DNA of 64,000 bases, taken from the NCBI GenBank assembly GCA_021018995.1, contig CM037596.1, forward strand, positions 88,853,184 to 88,917,183, written 5' to 3'. The position numbers and the translations under genes were made by a program. Each line of letters begins with the position of its first letter. Position 1 is the stretch's first letter. This document shows positions 34,808 through 45,366 of the stretch, piece after piece. A model generated the notes under the pieces. The model was not told where the DNA came from, ran no database searches, and saw only the letters and a program-made list of their open reading frames with translations. The stretch comes from Chloranthus sessilifolius. Its lineage: Eukaryota; Streptophyta; Magnoliopsida; Chloranthales; Chloranthaceae.

Positions 34808-35474
34808 GAAGGAAGGTGAGATAGGTTGGAGATGGCCATGGATGAAGGCATGGCTTGGAAAAATGATGGGAAATTTGGATTTTGGGTATTTTGGTAAGTG
34901 GTGGAAGGGAAAATAGGGGCACCAAACGGGCCGGTTATGGTGAGGGTTGATTGGGCAAGGGGGGGTGGAAGTAAAAGCTTCTTCGGTATGGGAATGGGTT
35001 TGAGAATGTGAGTCGGGATCAGCGTAAATCAGGTCCACAGCCCACGACATGGCTCGGTATCGGGACGGGTACGGGTGCCTCGAATGGGGCTCTTAAAGCT
35101 TCCTTCTTCTTCCCTTATGGGATGACGGAAGGTACGATGATGCTGTTGTGCCGGCACCAATCAAGACTCTATTTTTGGGTTTTTTATTTTCAATTTTTTT
35201 GAATTTTTATAAGTGAAAAGAAATGAGGATTCCGAGGCCTTTTGAATTCCCTTCTCTAGTGGCTCTCATACCCTAAATATGTCCCACGGTAAAGGTTTCG
35301 AAGTGCTTCAGAAGAATCAAAGGGAAATCCCTTGATCTATTGAAGGCACGAAAACTAATACAAACAACCCAATCTCCCGAAACGAATAAAAAAGAAGTTA
35401 CCTTCTTTTGACCGACGAGGGCGTATTGGGTGTTGGAAGTTGCGGGGCCTAAACAAAGGCACTAAACACACTGA
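34808..35474 (+). other. Upstream of the Tat-like gag, no gene seen
   Basis: A G-rich stretch at 34860-35120 and an AT-rich one after 35160. It could be the leader or LTR end of the element owning the next gag, but I find no clear PBS or TG...CA boundary. Confidence 0.3.
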
Positions 35475-36470
35475 TCAGGGAGTACAATGGCACAGGGAAC
35501 CCGAATCACCATCTGGTGTTGTTCTATAACAATTGTCGACCCATTTTACGATAATCAAGGACTCCTGATACATTACTTCCAAAGGCCACTCGAAGGGGAA
35601 GCCCTCGATTGGGTCGCCGGACTCCCACTTCACAAGATCGATACATTCGACAATCTGGCCAGATAATTTCTGGACTAATATAAACACCTGATATAAGAAG
35701 CGATTAGTCTTACCGACCTGATGATGACGAAACAAGAACCTGAGGAAGATTTTTCGAATTTCATAGCACGCTGGAGAAAGCTTGCGGCCCGCACCTAAAG
35801 GCAGATGAAGGAAAAAGATACAATTGACATCATCATAGATAACGTCAAAGAGCCTCTCTGAAGCGCTCTTATTTTAAGAGATTGTTTGGACTTCACGACC
35901 CTTCACTTGCACGTTAACTGCATCTAGCGACATATAAAGGGGGGAGACCTTGCCTTTTTAGTAGTAGCATCAAAAGTCGCTGCTTCTGATGACTCAAAGC
36001 TAAAAAACAACAAGCAAGCCTCTAGGTCTGAGCAGGTCAACAAGGTTACCAACTAGGTTCAAAGCTCCGAAAATGGAAATTACCAACTGAGAAATTCCAA
36101 TCAAAGTCAATACCAAAGCCAGAATCAACAATGGTACCCTAATCAGGGCCAGTACCAAAACCGAAACCAATACTCTAACCAAAATACCCATCAGAACCAG
36201 AATGTCGCTCGAAACCGGCCAGCCAACCCTCTAAGCTATTTCCTAACACCATCCCCAACATATTTCGCCTTCTTAGTGACCAAAATCTTATCTGATTCCC
36301 ACCAAAATGACCACAGCCCTGGCCTGCCAACCTCGACTACAGTAAGTTCTACGCTTTTCATCGATACGCAGGACATAATTTAGAAGACTGCTGGGTTTGA
36401 TGGGACATGATCTACGACATGAATGATCAAAACCAAATTGACTAGGAATCCCTCTAAAATTTCAATTAGA
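35475..36470 (+). pseudogene. Tat/Ogre-like gag, heavily decayed
   Basis: The plus strand gives P-L-E-G-E-A-L-D-W-V-A-G-L-P, then T-F-D-N-L-A-R with stops where W/F codons are expected. Next comes M-M-T-K-Q-E-P-E-E-D-F-S-N-F-I-A-R-W-R-K-L-A-A-R, a strong match to the gag core of Tat-lineage Ty3/gypsy elements (PF03732). An N/Q-rich region follows (NQYSNQNTHQNQNVARNRPA). A degenerate knuckle-like segment F-H-R-Y-A-G-H-N-L-E-D-C-W-V lies at about 36355-36400. At least six stops are visible. Orientation is the same as the integrase end at 18340-18494, so both may come from related elements or from one rearranged element. The two are separated by E1 and the direct repeats. Confidence 0.75.
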
Positions 36471-37070
36471 ATAATAATCAGCCCCAACAAAACTTAGGGA
36501 TCATCAATAATCCTATGCCTAATCATAACCAAGGGACAGTCGTTCACGTCACCATAGTAAATCTCCCGAGTCAATTCCCTCTTCGTCCTTCTACCCTCAT
36601 CACCCATGTCAGTCCTTCAGACACTTCAGCCCATCCAGGTGATCCCTCGAGGCCTCTCATCATTCGCCCACATCCTTCATCCCTGATCGTCCTGATCGCT
36701 CCTCCGAATCCTCCCCCTATCCAACCTTCACTCGAATTTGAGTCTAATCATTCAAAGCTCGAGGACCGAGCCTCCAACCCCCGGAACCCACTACACCCCC
36801 AAATTCTGAGACAACTCCACCATTGCTTCCCCCATGTGACTCCGAGTCTGAGAATGAAGACAATGTCCTCCAAAATGCAGACCAAACCGTGACATGGGTG
36901 GATAACCTTCTCTCCCAAAACACTTCAAGTCGAGGGAACGAGGCTGCAGTGGAACACCATCTAGATGTAAAGATGAGTCAACAGAAGGATGAACCCGGTA
37001 AGGAGGAGGTGTTGATCTCCACCTTAGAAGAGGAGGCACCCAGTACCTCCCGCCATGGAATCGCATAGCT
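36471..37070 (+). other. Post-gag region of the Tat-like element, proline-rich
   Basis: It begins with NNPMPNHNQGTVVHV-like sequence, usual after Tat gag, and continues P/S-rich (36515-36890) and then acidic (36823-37068). No protease motif (DTG/DSG) is seen before the retroelement likeness fades near 37070. Confidence 0.45.
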
Positions 37071-37334
37071 TTGTTGTGTATCCCTTCTTCAAACTTCACT
37101 TTGTTTATGATAAGAGTTGTAGCGAGTTCGTCAATGTCAGCCACGGCAGGGCTCCAGGGTCAACGGCCGACATGCCCGGTCCTTAAATCAGGGACTAATT
37201 ATCCACCGCCACCATTCCGCCGGCAGAAGCAGAACGCTCGCACTCAACCATCAGATAGAATAGCAAGGGAACGAAGAGAGAACGTACCTCCCCCACCTCA
37301 TGTAATCCCTCTGCCTCCAGGAAGAGGATTTAGG

Positions 37335-37457
37335 ATGGCAGAAAATGAAGTAATGTTATCGTTGGCCTTGACACCCACGTGGTCTGTTGTGACTGTATTA
37401 ACCATCTTTGTTGCTATTTCATTGCTCGTGGAACATTCAATTCACCGGTTAAGCTAT
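37335..37457 (+). pseudogene. MLO-like first exon, isolated
   Basis: ATG at 37335 opens 41 codons: M-A-E-N-E-V-M-L, then S-L-A-L-T-P-T-W-S-V-V-T-V, a hydrophobic segment, and E-H-S-I-H-R-L-S-Y. The codons end at a consensus donor (TAT|GTAAGT) at 37458. MLO proteins are plant seven-transmembrane calmodulin-binding proteins, and some members are powdery-mildew susceptibility factors. Their N-termini share 'L-x-x-T-P-T-W-x-V-A-x-V' followed by the first membrane helix and 'E-x-x-[IL]-H-x-[IL]'. The first exon of known MLO genes ends at about this point, in phase. I could not find exon 2 (K-rich, E-A-L-x-K-[VI]-K) before 40170. So this is a fragment, perhaps captured by the CACTA element ending at 40492, or a gene cut off by rearrangement. 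The open frame extends upstream to 37071 without a clear start. Confidence 0.6.
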
Positions 37458-39105
37458 GTAAGTAGCTCTGAAAGTCTAGTTCTGTGTTTTGAATATATAT
37501 ATCTTTTTTCGACTAAACTTTTTAGTTGATCGTTTTGATGGATATGTAATGGATTTCTGTTCTTAAGCTAATTAGTTAACAAAATAGGTTCATGAATTTG
37601 GATAGATTTAAAACTTATCATTATAGAATAACTAACAGATAAATCCCACAGAGGCAAAAGGTGTACGTTGATAGTTAGAACTGTGATTTAGCTCATGCAC
37701 CATTGGCTTTTGTAGGGAATTTGTGTTTGCAATTGGTCTGTTCTTCTCCTAATATTTGCAATTGGTCTGTTCTTCTCCTAATGTTTGCAATTTGTGTTTG
37801 CAATTGGTCTATTCTTCTCCTAATGTTTGCAATCCTATGATTTATCTCATGACCCACATTTTCATCTATCTGGACCATCCCAACTCGGCACACATCCATT
37901 CAGCTCTTGAATTTCATCATCTTGCAAGTTCCCACATTTTCATTTATATTGATGATTTACTTCAATGAATTGTATTGCTTATGGTAACATTGGAACTTGT
38001 ATATTCATTGGCTCATAGCTATTATTTGGAATCTGCAAAGTATGAATACAATTGTATTCAAGAAATATACTATTTTGACTATTACTAACTGTAAATTTTA
38101 ACATAAAAAATGGATTATTAGATACATAGGTAACCTTAATTTGGATGTAACTGAATGGTGTATTTGATTGCACGAGTTAGAAACATTGTTCTAATTTGGC
38201 ATGGTATATAGCAATCAGTTTGATGAAAAGGGCCCAGATATTACATTGACTTTATTACCTCTCTCTCACTGTCTCTTTGTTGTTTTCTTTTTCCTTTTTT
38301 AGGCATAGCTTCTCGCTACTCTTGCTTTTGATCCTATGTATCATGATTTTAATTAATGAAAATATGATTGTAATTGAGCCAAACAAAAGACATTAACTAC
38401 AGTAATCTAGAAAAGAAAACAATTTAAACTATAATTTTAAATGATGCAACATGATCATTTGTGGTGCCTTATATAACTTGGGAGGAAAAATCGAAGAAAT
38501 TGCCCTAAATGTAAGAGTAGTGGTCACAAAGGATTGTGCTATCATGGAACTGAAGAACTGATCTAAAGAGGGATAGATTATATGTGGGCGGTATATCATC
38601 GACATGAATATGAATCTTGCCAAACCCCCATAATGCTATTAGTCTTTTACCTGACCCCTAGTTTTTTATCTTGTGGCGTATCAATAATGCTTGTCATTTT
38701 TTTTATGCTAGATGCACATCTTTTTATTGGCAAGTCATATTTCAGAAGTCTAGAATCTCATATGATGAAATTATCAATGACCACTACCTTGTAATTCTCA
38801 GAGTGTATCTCCAAGTGTAAGTTCGGATGACTAAAAAATCTATGACTCTTTCTATTTCTTTCATTCAATGTTTTAGTAAAGCCACCTAGTTCAAAACTAT
38901 TTTCCTAGGTAGTCTTAAACCTATATTTCCTTTTGCCCTTTTCACAGGTTATTTCCAGCATGAGAATACTAATGATGGAGGACAGAAGCGAGGCTGGCAG
39001 CAATGCCTTTTTGCTGGCCGATAATTCCAGGTGCAAAAATTAGGGAGCTACAACTTGCACATGAGTTCTATACCGAGGCACAAGTTTAATAAGAAAGACT
39101 TTGTT
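37458..39105. other. Downstream of the MLO-like exon, no gene seen
   Basis: AT-rich, intron-like. A short tandem repeat of TTTGCAATTGGTCTGTTCTT lies at about 37725-37830, four copies. No further MLO exon is recognisable. Confidence 0.4.
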
Positions 39106-39378
39106 ATCTTGGGATTTGTGCCACGTGTAACACCATCTAAACATGTCTGATTTGAAGACCGTGATGTAAAAATCTTTGAGGCCTAAGATTGGCATGGAAC
39201 ATGATCTCTTTCATTTGACTAAATACAATCAAAGGCCATCATCTGATTTGATGGTTGATTGACGAATCAGATGATAGAGATCATGTTTCGTGCAAATCTT
39301 TTACCTCAAAGATCTTTACATCATGGTCTTCAAAACATACGGCTTAGATGGTGTTCCACGTGGCACCGATCCCAAAAA
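39106..39378. mobile_element. Foldback (MITE-like) element, near-complete inverted repeat
   Basis: The left arm (GGGATTTGTGCCACGTG, then AACACCATCTAA, TTTGAAGACC, AAATCTTTGAGG, GAACATGATCTCT) is the reverse complement, with few mismatches, of the right arm ending CACGTGGCACCGATCCC. The arms are about 110 bp. The centre has its own smaller inverted repeat CATCTGATT / AATCAGATG. No coding capacity. A transcript would fold into one long hairpin. Confidence 0.85.
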
Positions 39379-40170
39379 TAATTTGATACCCATCTCATTA
39401 GGAACATGAGTGCGTAGTAAAAGGACCTCTAAATAACTTGAAGCAGAGTATGGTTCAGTATGGTTCAATTTCAAAAGCCTAAGAAGGTAATTTATCTATC
39501 AGAATGCTTACCATTGTATTTGTTTTCTCCTATTCCTCTCATTTTTTTTTTTAAATGTGCTATGTTGGAAATAACTAGTGATTGAGAATAATTGTTAATG
39601 TAATATGATGACTCCATTCTTTGTGTAAAACATATATACAACTACTACAGGCTCTTCTTTGGCAGTGGGACTGGTATTATGCCTAATGATCACTTCGTCT
39701 CCGTCGGTTCATCAAGCTCAAATGCTGATAAAAGAGGCAGCTGCACTAACAGTTTGAAATTAGGTTAAGCTAGTTTGTTTTATTTTCTTTTCTTTTCCCT
39801 TCTAGTGATTCGATTCCTAGAGTCGAAGAATCAGATCTTTCTACTTTAGAAGCTGAAAATAGGTTTCTTTCTCCATTCTCTATAGACCAATTTGTAAATG
39901 ATAATTTTATAATGATATTTCAGTTATGGAACTTTATTTATCACTTAAAAGATCTATCTTATTTCTTTTTTTATTTTTACTGCTTGTGTAATGGTTACTG
40001 GGCCTCCTTTGGATGTTTATTCAGAGATCAGAATCCGATCATTGATCGAAAGCATTAATTCATTATATGCAGGTGAAAGATTCTGTGCTAATTTTGTTCT
40101 GAACTTAATTTATATTATTATTATTTTTTAAATTAATGTATTATTTTTTTTTTTTTTTAAATATATAAAA
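39379..40170. other. No clear gene
   Basis: A stretch at 39656-39770 preceded by CTACAG reads open in two frames (for example LFFGSGTGIMPNDHFVSVGS) and might be an exon remnant. I cannot assign it. The rest is AT-rich. Confidence 0.25.
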
Positions 40171-40492
40171 ACGACAGTCGAAAACCGTCGTTCTTCTTCT
40201 AATCTATGACCGTTATTGTATGAAAGAAAAACGGCAGTCATAATGAGTCGTTAAAAAAATAGGGTGAGTGTTTTTTTTTTTAAAACGACATAAAAAATAG
40301 CAGCTCAAAATCGTTGTTTGTAATCGACAGTCGAAGACAGTCGTTATTTTGATGAAATAAACGACGGTCTAAATATGTCGTTGAAAAATACTACTGCTTT
40401 TTTAAGGACAGCTCACTCGACTGTCTAAAACTGTCATTTTTTGGAAAAACGACAATCATGGGCTGTTATTTTTTTTGCATTTTCATGTAGTG
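40171..40492 (-). mobile_element. CACTA transposon terminus with subterminal repeats
   Basis: The right edge reads GCATTTTCATGTAGTG, the reverse complement of CACTACATGAAAATGC, the usual CACTA terminal inverted repeat. Inside, at least seven ACGACAGTC / GACTGTCGTT-type subterminal repeats lie in both directions, such as ACGACAGTCGAAAACCGTCG. The element extends to the left, but its other terminus is not recognisable in the window. Transposase is not seen. Confidence 0.75.
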
Positions 40493-40552
40493 TTTATTCT
40501 CTCCACTGTTCTTAATAAAACATGTAGCAAGAGTCTCGAAATAGGGCCAACA
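40493..40552 (+). repeat. E2 5' LTR remnant
   Basis: Sixty bases ending AGGGCCAACA next to the PBS; only the U5 end survives. Confidence 0.65.
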
Positions 40553-40558
40553 AGTTTT

Positions 40559-40576
40559 TGGCATCGTTGTCGGGGA
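40559..40576 (+). other. E2 primer-binding site (tRNA-Asp type)
   Basis: TGGCATCGTTGTCGGGGA matches the complement of the plant tRNA-Asp 3' end except for three transitions at or next to CpG, as expected from methylation decay. Confidence 0.8.
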
Positions 40577-40893
40577 TATTGATCTTTTTAGTAGACCTGA
40601 ATTGTACTATAACTTAGACTAACAAATTATTTGTAGTTGTGTTTCATCTAGAATTAAAGTACTACTGATTCTTTATGGAATTTTGCAGAAATGGACAGTA
40701 GAAGAAGGGAAAAGCTAGAGCTGTAAGTGGAGTGTAGCTAGCTCTGTTTGCACTTTCTTTCCCCTAAATCTCATGCCATTTATGCTGAATCCCCTATTTT
40801 TTTATTTAGTATAAATTTGTGTAGTTATTACTTTTTTTTGTTTGAAATTCTTTCTGTGTGCTTGTAAGCATTTTCATTACTGTTGGTGAGTGT

Positions 40894-42365
40894 ATGATCG
40901 GTAGAAGGTCCTTAAACCCTTACTTAGAATCCCTAAATCTAGAGGTGGAAAGGATCCTTAGACCTAGACACACCACCCAGGGCCCTGCTATTGAGACTGA
41001 ACCAGCTACCATGGCAGAGAGGCAAAGGACATTAAAAGAATATAATGCACCTGGGGGGTACACCTCTCCCTTCTGCATTCAGTTTTCCTCTGTTGAGGGG
41101 AACTATGAAATTAAATCCTCCACCATCAGTATACTGCCTTCATTTCATGGGCTGAGTAAAGAAGATCCTTACAAGTATATTGACCAATTTTAGCACTTTG
41201 CAGTACCTTCAACATTGCTGGCTTAGGGCCTGAGGCCACTAAATTGAGGCTTTTTCCTATTTCATTAAAGGGCAAAGCCAGCGTATGGCTATCAAAGCTC
41301 CCAGTCAACAGCATACAGTCATGGAGTGACCTTCAAACTAAATTCCTGGCAAAGTTTTTCCCTATAAACAAAATAAGCCAGATGAGGAAAAAATTTCTGT
41401 TATTCACTCAGTCCTCAACTGAGAATTTTAATGAAGTGTGAGAAAGATTCCAGAAAATGTTAAAACAATGCCCCCACCACCAAATCCCAATGTGGCATCT
41501 TGTCCAACTGTTTTATCAAGGAATTAATGCCAAGAGCAGGGATATGGTGGATGCTTCCTATAGTGGTAGCTACCTCCACAAGACAGCTGAGGAAGCTTGG
41601 GAGCTGTTTGACATAATAGGAGAGAATTTTATGCAGCAGAAGTCTCTGTCACGCAATGACAGTCAGATTCCAGCTAAGATGGTGAAAGAGGCCACCCCTA
41701 GAGGTAGAATATATGAAGTGAAGGTGTAAGGTGATCTGAAGAGGAAGGTGGACAACCTGAGCTTGAAGTTTGACAAATTGATGAATGTGATGCAGCCTCG
41801 AATGGTTGCACAGGTGGAGGCATGTCTGATATGCCAATCTCCCACATATTCTATTCATGATTGTTCATCTGCCAACCAATTTCTAGATTTTGTTATGGAG
41901 CATGCCAATGCTGCTCAAACTTTTGGGCAGCAGCCTGCTGGTTATTCTTGAAAGAACCACCCAAATCTGAGGTGGAGAGAAGACTCATATCCTCAACCCC
42001 AGCAGCAGCAGATGGTAGCTCCCTACAAACCCCAGCACCAAATTAATCAAGGTTACCCACCAAGGTAAAATTTCCTACTACCTGCCCCATAGTCTAATCA
42101 GTTGGCTCTGCCCACACAACAGCGTAAGTCCTCTTCATTTGAAGAGCAGATACTGGCTTCAATGCAAAATTTGGGGAGCTTAGTGTAGACTGTCAATTCT
42201 CATAGACAACGCATAAAAAAGATTGAGGACCAACTTGGTCAGATCTGTAATGCTCTGAATAAGAGGGAGGAAGGAAAATTGCCTAGTCAGCCCATGACAA
42301 ACCCGAAAGGTCAGTTTATGATTGGTGATGCATCCTCTACTCAAGAGGAAGCTAGTGCCCAGTGA
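40894..42365 (+). pseudogene. E2 gag (Retrotrans_gag domain), broken
   Basis: ATG at 40894 opens M-I-G-R-R-S-L-N-P-Y-L-E-S-L and stays open to 41193. A one-base loss then shifts the frame, which continues to the end with stops at 41439, 41727, 41949 and later. The core RLFPISLKGKASVWLSKL, F-L-A-K-F-F-P, and A-E-E-A-W-E-L-F-D are readable. The zinc knuckle reads C-L-I-C-x4-Y-x4-C, so the histidine is replaced by tyrosine (CAY to TAY). The tail K-K-I-E-D-Q-L-G-Q-I-C-N-A-L and P-K-G-Q-F-M-I-G-D matches E1 gag. Several stops sit where E1 has CAG or TGG, consistent with C-to-T decay. Nucleic-acid binding would be impaired even without the stops. Confidence 0.85.
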
Positions 42366-43523
42366 GCCAAATATTGGTAATAATTGTATCATATGTATGA
42401 AAATTTTGTATTGAATTGTGTTCTTTAGAATTCTGTCATTTGTGTTTTGTGTGTTATGTTGGTTTGATTGTTTTGCTTTGTCTGTGTTTTAATTGTTTGT
42501 AAATAAAAATATGTGCCTTTGTATCATTTGAATCGGCTGTGTGTTTGTTGATGAATGGCTGAGATATCCTAATCATGATTTGCATGAAACCGAGCTGAAA
42601 AACTACTTCTACAATTCTGCAATGTTGATGAACAACTGATTAAAAATGGATATTAGCTTTTAATGAGTGAAATGAAGCACTTGTCTGAGGCTTGGTGCTC
42701 ATGCACAGTGGTTGGGTGCACAATAACATGAGGCACCAACCAATGTGCTACACTGAGATTAAAAGAGTGAAGGTTGTGCAAGAAATACTATCTCGCTGAG
42801 TTGGAAGGCTTGAATTTGTTGCGCGAGCCATCTTTTAGCTTCCTCGCGTGCTAGGACAGCTAAGCATTGGCTGTGAAGTGTCTCACAGAGTTGCTTTCTA
42901 CTCCGCGAGCTTAATTTGTTTGAAAAGGATGCCTTCTGGGTGTTCTACGTGAGTACTATGCAAGGAATTTTCCTGAAGCATATCAAGGTCTCGCGCACTA
43001 CATCCAAGGCCTCAGCTCCGCGAAAGGCACTATGAGGCAGTTTGTTCTGTTGTGCGAAAGAACCTTCTGCAGACTTAAAAGTCATCTGCGCGATAATCTT
43101 ACTCCGTGAGAGCCTTAATCTAACTCTGCGAACCACGGGATTTGCTCTATAAACTCAGTGAAACCCCTCATTTGCTTCATTTTCTTTCTGCCCTAACTCT
43201 CTCCACCCAAAAGTGAGCCCCTCTTTCTCTATTTTCCTCTCCACAGCTTGAGCCACTCCATCTGAAGCTTTTTCCTCTCACCATTTTGCTCCCCAATTAT
43301 TCCTGGTTACTTTGAGCACGGTTTGGGGGGATTTAAGCCACTGTGCACATTTTTAGGTGGAACCTTAGCTCGCATTGGGTAAGCTCTACAACTCTCCCTC
43401 TGTGCTTTGATTGGTTTAGTAAATTAGAGAGAGAGAAGATGAATTGTGATTTTTTTGGTGCCTACTTAGAGTAATCTACATTCTCTGAGATCTGTGAGCC
43501 CTGTTGTGAGACTTGGAGCACCT
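42366..43523 (+). promoter_or_regulatory. Internal promoter region before E2 ORF2
   Basis: A motif array at 42790-43135 (TTGCGCGAGCC, CCTCGCGTGC, CTCCGCGAGC, TCTCGCGCAC, CTGCGCGATA and others) leads to a TATA box, GCTCTATAAACTCAGTG, at 43146-43153. A pyrimidine-rich leader follows. Same order as in E1 (25970-26179), but the sequences have diverged, so the arrangement has been kept. Confidence 0.55.
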
Positions 43524-45121
43524 ATGGCCAAAAGTTTAAAATTCATTGATACATTGGCGGCTATGTTAGACTCTGCTCCTAGTGGCAGCCCTGTGGCCAC
43601 TAGGAAATCCGCAAGGATTACAGAGGGCATCTACATTGGAGACCTCTGAGGTGCCCCCACCTGGTGCTGACCCTACAATTTTGAAGGAAAAGAAGAAATC
43701 TGCCCCAAAGAAGAGGGCTAGAGAGCACCCACCTGCTATGAGCCCTAAAAAACCAAAGAAGAAGCATAAAAAGGGCAAGGCTGTGACCCCTAAGGTTGAG
43801 GAGGAAGAAAAAAATGAATACCTCAGGGTCCCTTCTGAGTTTGTGTCGGAAATTTCACTGGAGGCGGAAACCATTTTTGATAAAGCCTACTTTGAGGAGC
43901 TACGAGAGACCTCTGCCTCCATTGAGTATCTGACCAATACATCTCTGCTGCCCTTATTGAGGCCCCCTATGCAGCTTGTGTCCCCAAGATTAGTAAGATT
44001 ATTTTATCAGAACATGAGGTTGAAGATTGGTGATGATGGGAACCCAGCACTGCTGGTACTGATTGATAATTTTGAAATGTTGTTTAATCAGTCTGATATT
44101 GCAAGGGTACTAGGGATACCAACTGGGTATGACCCTAAGTTTGGCTTGGGACCCCCTGATTGCCACCATTACTGAGATAGCTAGGGAACTAACTGGAGGA
44201 ATCATGGCTTCAAGGGACTCAATCAGGAAGAGAGATCTGCACCCCAACCTTAGATTCATGAATGGGGTGCTGAGGAAAAATGTGTATTGCTCGGGTCATG
44301 AGCAATAGAGGAGGTACCCCATAGCTGATGCCCTTCTCTCATTTCACAGAAACCACTACTTGGATGCAATCAAGTTAGTGTTTGAAGGGATTAAGGATTT
44401 GTGTGAAAAAGTGAAGGTTAACAAGAAATTGCATGCCCTTCCCTACTACAGGTTGATTACTACACTATTAAAAGATGGAAACACCCCTTCAAAAGGGAGG
44501 AGGAGACAGTGGCCCTGAACCCTAAAAATAGTGGAAAGAAATAATAGGGTATCAGTGGCATAATGATGAGAAGCTAGCCCTTCTTCAAGTGAGGGCCTCC
44601 CCTTAATTCTTGCCTCTTCTTTTTCAAGTCCTCCATACTCCACCCTCCTTGCAATGTAGTCCCATCCTTACATTAAAAGGGATGTTATTAAAGGAATGAC
44701 TATTCTTAAAACGTGCTATGAAGCACAGATTCAATGTCTGAAATGGGATACCAAACAGCTGCTTAGGGACATAGGGAAGGGCTAGAAACAAATGTTGCGT
44801 CTACACAAAGCCCAAGAGAGTTTAGCTGTAAAAGAGTAGCTCAATGTTGAACAAGAAAAAATGGCTACTGCAATAAAAAAGTTGAGAGCTGATGCATTAG
44901 AGAAAAGGTTAAATGCCTCCAAGGAGATCAGGGCACTCCTTATTGTTCGAGCTAAATTGGTTGAATAAAAGGCTGAAATCCTTGAGAGGCAACTAGCTGT
45001 AGCAACTGGGAGAGTACCCCCACCACCAACTATACAGCAGAAGAAAGACAAAGGAAAAGGGGTTAAAATTAAGAATGAACTAGCTGACCCTTTGATGGTT
45101 AGCATAGTGCACATGTTTTGA
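43524..45121 (+). pseudogene. E2 ORF2, putative plant transposon protein (PF20167-like), broken
   Basis: ATG at 43524 (MAKSLKFIDTLAAMLDSAPS) opens a frame that shifts near 43620. The main open part (43582-44175) has a very basic, NLS-like segment (K-K-P-K-K-K-H-K-K-G-K). The conserved core follows: I-S-L-E-A-E-T-I-F-D, S-P-R-L-V-R-L-F-Y-Q-N-M-R-L, I-A-R-V-L-G-I-P. After another shift come L-R-K-N-V-Y-C-S-G-H, a TAG, Y-P-I-A-D-A-L-L-S-F and L-P-Y-Y-R-L-I-T-T-L. The C-terminal part (44700-45120) is a long charged helix with coiled-coil spacing, unlike the proline-rich, basic tail of E1, so the tails have been exchanged or have diverged. Stops at 44307 and in the helix are mostly TAG. Role of the domain is unknown. 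Confidence 0.7.
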
Positions 45122-45350
45122 GTTAGGAGTAGTGTGTTGTAAATATATTTTCTAATATAATGAACCTTCTTTTTATTACTTCTGTGTACCTCTTTCTTTG
45201 TTTCATCTTTGTTTGTCTGTTTGTGTGTTTGTTAATGTGTTGTGTGTCCATTTCTTGATTTTCTCGGCTTTAGTGTAGTATTTTATGTATCTCTGTTTGT
45301 TCACTGCTGCAAACCCATTGTCCTTTGAATCAGTAAGGACACACTCCTCA

Positions 45351-45366
45351 TAGGTTTGGGGGTGTG
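45351..45366 (+). other. Internal copy of the PPT after E2 ORF2
   Basis: TAGGTTTGGGGGTGTG is identical over 16 bases to the sequence spanning the 3' PPT and LTR start of E2 (46942-46957). Confidence 0.65.

Noticed and set aside
37071-37529. 152-codon frame as a complete MLO-like protein
   Set aside because: Only codons from 37335 resemble MLO; the upstream part has no signature and the part after 37457 reads into the intron past a consensus donor.
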